Both the position numbers and the translations under genes were made by a program. A stretch of DNA of 18,733 bases from the NCBI GenBank assembly GCA_040830545.1, contig JBFOMB010000033.1, forward strand, positions 1 through 18,733, written 5' to 3'. Positions 7,078 through 16,200 of this stretch are shown piece after piece. The stretch's first letter is position 1; the number at the start of each line of letters is the position of its first letter. The notes under the pieces are model-generated. The model had not been told where the DNA came from. It searched no databases and saw nothing but the letters and a program-made list of their open reading frames with translations. Source of the DNA: HXMU1420-2 sp040830545. GTDB taxonomy: Bacteria; Pseudomonadota; Alphaproteobacteria; Rhodobacterales; Rhodobacteraceae.

Positions 7078-7655
7078 ATGGATTTCACGATTCCCGCACA
7101 TGTCGAAGATTACCGCGCCCGGATTGCGTGATTTGTCGAAGATGAAATCCTGCCGGTCGAGAAAAACCGGGACAGTTGGGACGACCATGGAAACATCGCT
7201 CTTGACTGACGCATTGTATGCGCTGGCTGGGTCTTGCCAGGCGCTGCACTGAAATTGCCACCGAATACGCCGCCAACCGGCACGGGTTCGGCATTCGTCT
7301 GTCGGACCGCGAAAGCATCCAGATCAAGCTGCGCGATCTGGCCATGGGCATTGAAATGGGTCGCCTTCTGGTGATGAAAGCGGTCTGGGCGATTGATCAG
7401 AGGAGTTTTGCCAGGAAGGAAGTGTCGATGGCCAAGATCCACGTCGCCAACCTATTGCGCAAGGCTGCGGGTGTGGCGATCCAGATTAACGGCGCACGCG
7501 GATATTCCACGGACACGGTTCTGGAATGGATCTATCGTTATGCCCGTCAGGCCCGTCTGGTCGACGGCGCGGACGAGGTGCACCAGATGGTCCTGAACCG
7601 CCACCTGACACAGGAAGGCCGTGATTTCTGGCGCTGGGAGACAGAGCAGCCCTGA
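7078..7655 (+). pseudogene. Decayed acyl-CoA dehydrogenase (N- and C-terminal remnants, middle lost)
   Basis: The ATG at 7078, with GAGGA just upstream, opens an acyl-CoA dehydrogenase N-terminus (MDFTIPAHVEDYRARIA). TGA at codon 18 interrupts it; FVEDEILPVEKNRDSWDDHG continues in the same frame to a second TGA at 7207-7209. From about 7218, in another frame, comes the C-terminal domain: RWLGLARRC, HGFGIRLSDRESIQ, GARGYSTDTVLEWIYRYAR, LVDGADEVHQMVLNR, ending at 7655. Roughly 200 residues of the expected middle (the FAD/substrate beta domain) are absent. Two stops, a frame change and a large deletion make it non-functional. The 145-residue downstream frame could be translated but lacks the flavin site. 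It converges on the MFS gene with a 32-bp gap. Confidence 0.88.
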
Positions 7656-7687
7656 ACATCGTCGCCATCATAGTAGGTATTCTGGAC

Positions 7688-8932
7688 TTATTGCTCGGAG
7701 GCCGCGACTGAAGCCGTGCGCCAATAGAGCCATGCGCCCAACAATCCCAGACCCTGCGCCACGGCCAATGCCCAGCCAAGGCCAGTCTCGGTTTCGGTTG
7801 TCCAGGCATCCGACAGGATACCGACCATGGTGGGCCCCACACCAACGCCAATCAAATTGAACAGGAACAACAGGATGACTGTAATCATCGGACGGCAGTC
7901 AGGAGGCACACGGGAATGGGCGTAGGCAAAGGTCGGTCCCCAAAACGCATTGGCGAACAGCGCGCCGGACGCGAATGCCAGCACGCCTATCATCCCGCCG
8001 GGCCCAAGAAGGAACACAAATGCCAACGGTTTGCTGATTGCGATGACCAACGCAACCAGACGCAGCCGCCAACGCGCATCGCGCTGGCCCAACCTGTCTG
8101 CCAGATACCCGGTGAATAGGGTGCCGAACGCCCCCCCTACCCCAACCAGGCCAGCCATGAGTAAACCCGTCTGCAACTGGCTGAACCCGTAGCTGCGGAT
8201 CAGAAAGGTTGCAGTCCAACTCAGCCCGCCAAAGGTCACAATGCCCGTGATGGCCATGGCCGCCAGCAGGAACCGCAGGCCAGCATCCTGCCGGATCAAA
8301 CCCAGAGTGCGGGCCAGAACTGCGGCTTCCGGGCGACCTTGCGGTCGAAGGTCTGGCAGTGTGCGGGCCAGAACGATCGCCAAAACCAATCCCGGCAATC
8401 CAGCGACCAGAAACGCGACACGCCACCCGTATATCTGCCCAACCACGCCACCAACCAGAAACGCCAGCAGAACGCCCAGATTAGAGCCTGCCGCGAAAAC
8501 GGACATGGCGCTGGTCCGCCGCTCTGGCGGGTAGAGGTCGGATATCAGCGAATGGGCTGGCGCAACTGAACCGGCCTCTCCTGCCCCAACACCGATACGG
8601 GCGGCCAAAAGCATGGCAAAGCTCTGCGCCATGGAAGCGAGCAGTGTCATGCCACTCCAGATCAGGACCGATCCCGCGATGATCCGGCGACGACTTACCC
8701 GAGTAACCAATACCGCAACCGGAAACCCGAACAGACAGAAGGCCGCTGCAAAGACCAATCCCGAAAGCAGGCCCAATTGCGTATCTGACAGGGAAAACTC
8801 GGTCCCGATCTGCTCCAGCGTAATGGCCAGGATCTGGCGATCCAGTTGTGCCATTGCCATCAGTACCATCAACAGCACCAATGTCCTGCGCGGGCGGTAC
8901 TGCTGCACGCTTGCGAATTCAGAACCGTTCAT
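7688..8932 (-). CDS. MFS transporter, spinster-like
   Basis: Twelve-helix major facilitator permease, 414 residues from the chosen start. The N-terminal half matches the spinster-like pattern: LDRQILAI (30-37), FSLSDTQLGLLSG (46-58), GVGAGEAGSVAPAHSLISDL (114-133) and YPPERR. The usual motif A after helix 2 is altered: LVTRVSRRR has Thr where Asp is expected. The second-half equivalent YLADRLGQRD keeps it. Start choice: ATG 8932 lies inside the end of the LysR gene (14-bp overlap), which favours translational coupling; an in-frame ATG at 8977 would add 15 non-hydrophobic residues. No clear ribosome site precedes either. Substrate is unknown; neighbours suggest an organic acid or lipid-like molecule, but this is weak context. 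Confidence 0.9.
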   Translation of the reverse strand: MNGSEFASVQQYRPRRTLVLLMVLMAMAQLDRQILAITLEQIGTEFSLSDTQLGLLSGLVFAAAFCLFGFPVAVLVTRVSRRRIIAGSVLIWSGMTLLASMAQSFAMLLAARIGVGAGEAGSVAPAHSLISDLYPPERRTSAMSVFAAGSNLGVLLAFLVGGVVGQIYGWRVAFLVAGLPGLVLAIVLARTLPDLRPQGRPEAAVLARTLGLIRQDAGLRFLLAAMAITGIVTFGGLSWTATFLIRSYGFSQLQTGLLMAGLVGVGGAFGTLFTGYLADRLGQRDARWRLRLVALVIAISKPLAFVFLLGPGGMIGVLAFASGALFANAFWGPTFAYAHSRVPPDCRPMITVILLFLFNLIGVGVGPTMVGILSDAWTTETETGLGWALAVAQGLGLLGAWLYWRTASVAASEQ

Positions 8933-9830
8933 AAAATGTCTGAATCTGCTTGCGCAACCAACGATTGCCGGGATCATCTTCCATTTGGCGGGGCCAGACC
9001 ATGTGCCATTGATGAGCCGGGCGGTCGAATTCCAGATCCATCACATGCAGCCCATAAACTCCGGCCATGTAGTGCGCCATGTGTTCCGGTAACGGTGCAA
9101 TCATGTCCGATTGCGCAACCACAGGCGGAACGGAACCCAGCCGGCTGACAATGCAGACGTGGCGGCGTTCCACTTTCTGTTCGCGCACGGCCTGTTCCAA
9201 ATGCGTTAATCGACGCAGGTTTTCAGGCAGGGACACCAGTGGTGCGCTGGACAGTTCCTGCACCGAGATACTGGATTGCTTACCGTATCGCGGATGGCCC
9301 TGCCGGCAAACAAACACGATCTGTTCTTCATAGAGGGGCACGCTGTTCCAGTCGGTTCTGGTACTGGCGTGAGGTTCGAAATGGACGTCGATCTGGCCCT
9401 TCTCCATGGCTTTTTCGACTTCCAGCCCCGCGAATTGAAGGCAGTTCAGACCGATCGGATAGTCATTGTCCATGATCAGCTGCGCCAGATGCGGAATCAG
9501 CAGCGTTTCAATCGGCGCCATAGCAATCAGGGAAAACGTTCGCTGGCTCACCTTTGGGTCAAAGCTTTCGCCCCCGTGCAGGGTCCGCTCGATGGCATCC
9601 AGGGCGGATTTGATCTCGGGCGCCAGCTTGCGCGCTTGCTCTGTTGGAACGAACTCTGGGCCTTTGCGTTCGAACAGCGGATCATCCAAATGCGCCCGCA
9701 ACCGTTTGAGCGCGTTGCTGACCGCCGATTGCGTTAGACCCAACCGTTCAGCGGCCCGTGTGTTGGACCGGGTTTCATAAACCATGGAGAAAACCAGGAG
9801 CAGGTTCAGATCAAGCTTACGCAAGTTCAT
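8919..9830 (-). CDS. LysR-family transcriptional regulator
   Basis: DNA-binding regulator of 303 residues, standard length. The N-terminal winged helix-turn-helix is clear: DLNLLLVF (7-14), then TRAAERLGLTQSAVSNALKRL (24-44) and the wing DDPLFERKGPEFVPT (49-63). The rest (about 90-300) is the effector-binding domain. The DLNLL start and overall look resemble the NodD/LinR-like branch that often responds to aromatic or organic-acid inducers; this is a resemblance, not proof. The ATG is preceded by GGGGGAG on the minus strand. Its 3' end overlaps the MFS start, so it probably heads a lysR-MFS operon. It is divergent from the giant surface-protein gene and a LysR-box-like palindrome lies between them. 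Confidence 0.94.
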   Translation of the reverse strand: MNLRKLDLNLLLVFSMVYETRSNTRAAERLGLTQSAVSNALKRLRAHLDDPLFERKGPEFVPTEQARKLAPEIKSALDAIERTLHGGESFDPKVSQRTFSLIAMAPIETLLIPHLAQLIMDNDYPIGLNCLQFAGLEVEKAMEKGQIDVHFEPHASTRTDWNSVPLYEEQIVFVCRQGHPRYGKQSSISVQELSSAPLVSLPENLRRLTHLEQAVREQKVERRHVCIVSRLGSVPPVVAQSDMIAPLPEHMAHYMAGVYGLHVMDLEFDRPAHQWHMVWPRQMEDDPGNRWLRKQIQTFYERF

Positions 9831-9948
9831 AATGTAAACTCCCCCCGGTTCGCATTTTAAATTTCCGTATTAACCTTTGAGCTTATAGTCTGTGGAACCA
9901 GAATAAATTGCAATGGGCGGTCGCTTTTTCGTGATGGCGGCCGGGTGG

Positions 9949-9963
9949 GTTTACGCCGTAAAC
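9949..9963. promoter_or_regulatory. LysR-box-like palindrome
   Basis: GTTTAC-GCC-GTAAAC is a perfect 6-bp-arm inverted repeat and contains T-N11-A (9950-9962), the classic LysR-family site. It lies 119 bp upstream of lysR and 252 bp upstream of the giant gene. A GTAAAC half-site also occurs at 9834-9839, overlapping the lysR ribosome-site region. Binding by the adjacent LysR protein is inferred from position and symmetry. Confidence 0.5.
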
Positions 9964-9987
9964 TGGGGGTCTTCCAGATCATAAACT

Positions 9988-10007
9988 ACCCGTCTATTTT
10001 GGCGGGT
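9988..10007 (+). other. Small hairpin in the giant-gene leader
   Basis: ACCCGTC, loop TATTTT, GGCGGGT: seven pairs including one T-G wobble, followed by TTC. It could be an early attenuator or terminator in the leader, or simply a structured 5' end. Evidence is only the dyad. Confidence 0.3.
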
Positions 10008-10214
10008 TTCGATTAGTCTTGCACAACTCGAAGTGATTTTCCGATGGCGGCAGCCAGCGGGGTGGCCTCTGCTGCCTTGGTGTGTTGGTGCTGACGCCAT
10101 TTCTCCCCAATCCGACAGGTGTGGACCGCTGCGGCAGCCTTTTCTGAGGCACCCGAAAAGAACCGGCGCGAAACAGGCATATGGGCCGCGTGCCAGAGTG
10201 ACGAGGACGACGAA

Positions 10215-13200
10215 ATGACGCTTCAGCTGACCAACACGGACAACTTGGACAATAACAGCAATGCCGAACTCGCCACTGCGCATTCGGTTGTCACACACAC
10301 AATCGGCGGCGTTACGTACCTGTATGTCGGCAACGAAAACACCGGCAACATCAGCGTCTATTCGGTCGCGGCGAATGGCACGCTGACCTTCCAGTCGGTT
10401 TTCGACACCAGTGGGATTTCGTTCTTCTTCGAAGCCGTCGATATGAAAATCGCAGAGGTCGGCGGAAACACCTACCTGCTTGCCCTGTCGGATTTTGGCA
10501 GTGCCATCGCTGTGTTGTCGGTCGACACCTCGGTTGGTGGAAATGGCGCGCTGAGTTTCGCCAGCACCATCAAGGACGATGCGACCACAAACTTCCTCAG
10601 CCCCATTGGAATCGAAGTCGCGACGATTGGCGGCACAACCTATGTCTTTGTAGTTGCGGATTCCGAAAACAGTCTGTCCGTGTTTTCCATCGCGGCGGAT
10701 GGCACGCTGACCGAGGTGACCAGCGTCGTGGATGACGATACCCTGCTGTTGCGCGGTGCAACTTCGGTTGCCCTCGCCGAGGTGGGCGGTACGACCTATG
10801 CGTTTGTCGGCAGCATATTCGATGATGGCGTCAGCGTTTTTTCGGTCGCGAATGATGGCAGCCTGACAAACGTCCAGAATTTGCCGGATGGCGACCCCTT
10901 GAGCCTGTTGCAGACCGTCGCCTTGACCACGGCCGAGGTGAACGGCACCACCTATCTGGTCGCTGCGGCGCGGTTTGACGACACACTTACCGTGTTGCGT
11001 GTGGGCGACGACGGGACCCTGACCAAGGCGTTCGAGGTTTCAAACACCATCGCGAACAGGCTGAATTCCCCCATCGAACTGATTTCCGCCACATTCAACG
11101 GCGCCACCTACATCTTTTCCGGCAGCAACATCGAAAACGGGTTCAGCGTCTTTCTTCTGGGGGCGGATGGCAGCCTGTCCGATGTCGCCAATCTCGCCGA
11201 TGACGCGACCGTCTTTCTCGACAACCCGGCGCAAGCCACAACGGTCGTGATCGGCGGCACACCCTATCTGATTTCTGTCGGCAACGATGACCATGGCGTC
11301 AGCGTGTTTCAAGTCAGCGATCTGCCCACGCCAGGCATGCCCGATGCGCCGGACCTGGCAACCGCATCTGATCTGGGCCAATCGGACAGCGACAACCTGA
11401 CCGCCGACGATACGCCCACCTTCACCGGCACCGCGCAGGTTGGCAGCACGGTCCGCATCTTTGCCGACGGGGTCGAAATCGCGCAGGGCATCGCTGTTGA
11501 TGGCACGTATTCCCTGACGCCCGCAGACCGTCTGAAGGATGGTACTTATGCGATCACCGCCACCGCCACCAACGCCGAAGGCGAGGCCTCAGCAGCATCG
11601 GCGGCGCTGAATGTCACGATTGACGCCACAGCCCCCGGCGGGTTCAGCACGGTCGGAAACAATTTCCGCGTCAATAATCTGACATCCCAGCATCAGGCGG
11701 AACAGGTTGCCACGGTTCTGGCTGACGGTGGTTTTGTCGTTGTCTGGACCAGCTATGACACCACAGATGATGGATCAGGGCACGCGGTCAAGGCCAGGAT
11801 CTATGATTCCAACGGGTTCGCGGCTGCGTCAGAGTTTCAGGTCAACACCCAAACCACCGACATTCAGCACAGCGCCACAGTCACCACCTTGTCCAACGGG
11901 AATTTCGTGGTCGTCTGGAGAACCGAGGATTCGACACAAGATGGCAGTCTGTCCGCGCTCAAGATGCAAATCTTCCTGCCCGATGGAACGAAATCTGGTG
12001 CTGAAACGCTGGTGAACACACAGTTCACTGACTTTCAGGTCGCCCCCTCGGTTTCGGCCCTGGGAAATGGCGGCTTTGTGGTCACCTGGCAGACGTATGA
12101 CACCACCCAGGACGGGTCGGGTCAGGCCGTCAAAGCAGCCGTGTTCAGCAGCACCGGCACGCAGGTCGGAACAGAGTTTCTGGTCAACACCGAAACCCTG
12201 TCCAATCAGATAGAGCCAGAGGTTGCCGCGCTGCCCGGTGGCGGCTTTGTCGTGGCCTGGCAAACCGCCGATGGCACGCAGGACGGGTCCGCGTCGGCGA
12301 TCAAGGCGCAGCGGTTCGACGATACCGGTGCCAAGCTGGGCACTGAATTTCTGGTCAACACCGAATTCGACAGCTCTCAAATCATGCGATCGGTGACCGC
12401 ACTGGCCAATGGTGGATTTGTCGTTGCCTGGGACACCAATGACCCCGCACAGGACGGTAACCTTCAGGCGGTCAAGGCCCGCGTCTTTGCCAGTGACGGC
12501 ACCCCTGCCGGGAACGAATTTCTGGTGAACACCAATGCGACGGGCGATCAGACCTTTGTCACGGTGACGGCCCTGTCCACCGGCGGGTTTGTTGCGGCCT
12601 GGCGGTCGATTGTGTCTTCGACCTTTACGATGTCCGTACAGGTCTTCGACGACACCGGCAAGCGGGTTGGGGCCGAAACGGCGGTCAACGGCATTACGAA
12701 CGCTTACAACGGCGTGCCTGATCTGCTGGATCTGGGGGATGGCCGGTTTTTGTTGGTCTGGGATGTTCAGATCGGCACGGACACCGAGGTGTATGCCCAG
12801 ATTCTTGAACTGAACGCCCCGGAACTGAGCCTGGCCAGCGATCTGGATCAGGACGGTCGGACAGAAAACCTTAGCCCCTCGATCACCTTTACCGCCGAAT
12901 CCGGCGCCGCGCTGGAAATCGACTGGAACGACGGCAATGGGTTTGTCTCCGCCGGGACTGGCACAGGGGCCGAACAGACAAAAACCATTCCCTCAGCTTA
13001 TACCGTGCTGGGGGAAAAGACGCTGAAGCTGCGGATCACGGACGCGGCGGGCAATTCTGTAACGCAACCGCTGACTTTCACGGTCGAGGACGGCACCCCG
13101 CCGAATGCACCGATCACGCCGGATCTGTTGTTTTCGTCGGACACCGGGGTCCTGACGGACGACAACATCACCAATGACAACACGCCCACCTTTGAAGGCG

Positions 13201-16200
13201 TGGGGGTCGAGGCCGGCGCAACGCTCAGACTGTTTGCCAATGGCACTCAGGTCGGTTCCACAACAGTTGCTGCGAATGGAACCTGGTCGCTGACCTCGTC
13301 GGTTCTGGTCGATGGTGTTTACGATTTCACCGCAACCGCAACGGACGCTGCCGGAAACACATCCGCCGCCTCGAACGCGCTGAGCGTCACCATCGACACC
13401 GCGCCGCCGGTCGGGTCGGAAAAGGACGGGGCCGAATTTCAGGTCACAACCGAAAAAGTCTCCAATCAGGATTCCCCAGTTGGCACGCTTCTGAGCGACG
13501 GCAGCTATGTCATCGTTTGGCAAACACATGACCCGGCGCAGGACGGCACATCTCTCGCGATCAAGGCGCAGCGATTTGCGGCGGATGGCACCCCGCTGGG
13601 GACCGAGTTCCTGGTGAACACAAACACCGCAGGCGCCGAATCGCTGCCTGCTGTCACGGCTCTGCAAAATGGGAATTATGTGGTCACCTGGCAGACCAGC
13701 GACACGACGCTGGATACCGACGGTGCCTCTGTTCGCGGTCAGATCTTCGCCCCGGACGGCGCCAAGGTGGGCGGTGAATTTCAGGTGAACCAGCAGGTCG
13801 CCCTGGACCAGACCTACTCTGCGATCACAACGTTGGAGGGCGGTTCGTTTGTGGTGCTCTGGCAATCGTCTGACGCCGCCCAGGACGGCAGTGGCCTTGC
13901 GATCAAAGGGCGGATTTTCCAGGAAGACGGGACCGCCGGGGCCGAGTTTCTGGTGAACACCAACAGCGCCGTAGGTCAGTTTGTCCCCAAAGTTTCCGAT
14001 CTGCCCGGTGGTGGATTTGTCGCGACCTGGGTCACCTCGGATTTCGCCGCAGACGGGTCGGACTGGGCCATCAAGGCGCAGCGGTTTGATGCTGCCGGTG
14101 CCAAGGTCGGGGCAGAGTTTCTGGTCAATACAGAAGCCACCAACCGACAGCACGTTCCGACGGTTGCCACGCTGGACAACGGGAACTTTGTTATTGCCTG
14201 GCATACGCACGACACCGCACAGGACGGGTCGTCCCGTGCGATCAAAGCCCGGATCTATGACAGCAACGGGGTCGCCGCGCAGGGCGAGTTTCTGGTCAAT
14301 TCCGAAACCGACAACCAACAGGAACTGGCACATGTCGCGGCGCTGTCCGGGGGCGGGTTTGTCATTGCCTGGCGGACGTTGGACACAACACAGGACGGGT
14401 CGCTGTCAGCGATCAAGGCCCAGCAATTCAATGCAAGTGGCACCAAGGTCGGGTCAGAGTTTCTGGTCAACACCATTACCGATCTGTTTCAGGGCAACCC
14501 GCATGTTGTCGGGCTGGCAGATGACCGGTTCCTGATCACTTGGACCAGCACGCATGATGCAACGGTCTCGAACTTTCAGAACATTCAGGCGCAGGTGTTC
14601 AAACCCGCTGTCCCGGCCCTGACGCTGGCCACGGATCCCGATCAGGACGGGCAGACAACCGACGCGACCCCCACTATCGCCTTCTTTGCCGAAAACGGCA
14701 CTCTGGCCGAGGTGAATTGGGGCGACGGCAACGGATATGTTGTGTCCGGCAATGGCACAAATGCCGTGCAAGAGGCCACAATTCCGACCGCCTACACCAC
14801 GTTCGGGGCAAAATTCGTTCAGGTGCGGATCACGGATACGGCCGGAAACAGCACCGTCAAGAGCCTGGATTTCACGCTGCTGAACCCGCAACCGGACGCG
14901 CCAGCCGCGCCGGTGTTGGACGCGGGCTCGGACACCGGCACGTCCAACAGCGATCTGCTGACCAATGACACCACGCCGACCTTCACCGGCACGGGCGTGA
15001 CCCCGGGCCATACCGTCACCCTGTTGGCGGATGGCGTGTCGGTCGGGACGGCTTTGGCGGACGCAGGTGGGGCGTGGCAGATCACGGCCTCGACCCTGGC
15101 GGAAGGGGCCCGGGCAATCACCGCGACGGTCACAAACCCGACGAACCAGACCTCGGATCCGTCCACGGCGCTGAACATCACCATCGACACAACCGCGCCC
15201 GCTGCCCCCGCGGCGGCCAATCTGGTTGCGGCATCGGATTCCGGTCCGTCAGACACGGACAACGTCACCGCAGACGACACCCCGACCTTCGAAGGCACCG
15301 GGGTCGAACCCGGCGCGACCGTTACGGTTTTTGCAGGCGGCACGCCCGTTGGCACCGGCACGGCAGACGGGTCGGGCAACTGGTCGGTTACCACTTCAGC
15401 GCTCGGTGGTGGTCAGCATGCGATCACCGCCACCCAGACAGATGCTGCGGGCAACAGTTCCGCTGCCTCGCCCACCCTGCAAATCACTGTCGACACCACG
15501 GCGCCGACGGTCACCGCGCGGGATATCACCATCCAGATCGGAACCAGCGGTGTCCACCTGATCACGGTGGCGGATGTCGACAATGGCAGCGCGGACAATA
15601 TCGCGTTTTCGTCCCTGAACCTGGACCGAACCAGTTTCGACACGTCTGACATTGGCTCTGCCATCACCGTGACGCTGACCGGAACGGATACAGCTGGCAA
15701 TGTAGCCAGCGACACGGCAGTGGTTACGGTCGAACCCACCGCGACTTATGCCTTTGACACCACCACTCTGGCCCAAGCCGAGGGTGACAGCGGTTCCCAA
15801 CCGGTGCAATTTTCCATCACCCGAACCGGAGACACCAGCGGTCTGGCGTCGGTCACGATCAGCCGCTCGGGCACCGCTGACAATTCGGACGTGTCGTCGG
15901 GCGGGGCGGCCAGTTTTACCGTGGATTTCCTGCCGGGCGAGGCCACGGTCACGCTGGACCCTTCCATTCTGGGTGACACGGATTTCGAAGCCGACGACAC
16001 GCTGATCTACACCATCACAAACGTTCCGGTGGGCAGTGTGATCGGCGTTGCAAACGCGGCCACGCTGACGATCCAGAACGACGATGAGCCTGCCGCAAAC
16101 CTGTCTGTCAGCGCCAATGCCGGGTCCGAGGCAGACGCCACGCTCATCACCGTAACCGTGACGGCAAATGCGCCCGTGTCCGGCGATCAGACCGTGGATC

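Larger units (their letters stand above)
9831..10214. other. Gene-free divergent control region between lysR and the giant protein gene
   Basis: 384 bp with no credible coding sequence. The left part (about 9855-9910) is AT-rich against its surroundings and probably holds the promoter for the LysR gene. The middle has the palindrome at 9949 and a hairpin at 9988. The right part (10020-10200) is GC-rich leader with only weak dyads. No confident -35/-10 pair could be chosen by eye on either strand. Confidence 0.5.

Noticed and set aside
7129..7131. In-frame TGA in the acyl-CoA dehydrogenase remnant as a recoded (selenocysteine) codon
   Set aside because: A second stop, a frame change and loss of the middle domain show decay, and the family has no selenocysteine at this place.
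10119..10214. Upstream extension of the giant protein by 32 residues
   Set aside because: The extension has no ribosome site and a Cys, Trp and Arg composition unlike the rest; ATG 10215 has GAGGA at proper spacing.
12993..14333. Long open frame (446 codons) on the minus strand opposite the giant gene
   Set aside because: It is a by-product of the GC-rich repeat coding on the other strand. The product is Arg/Gly-rich with no recognisable domain, and no ribosome site or promoter was seen.
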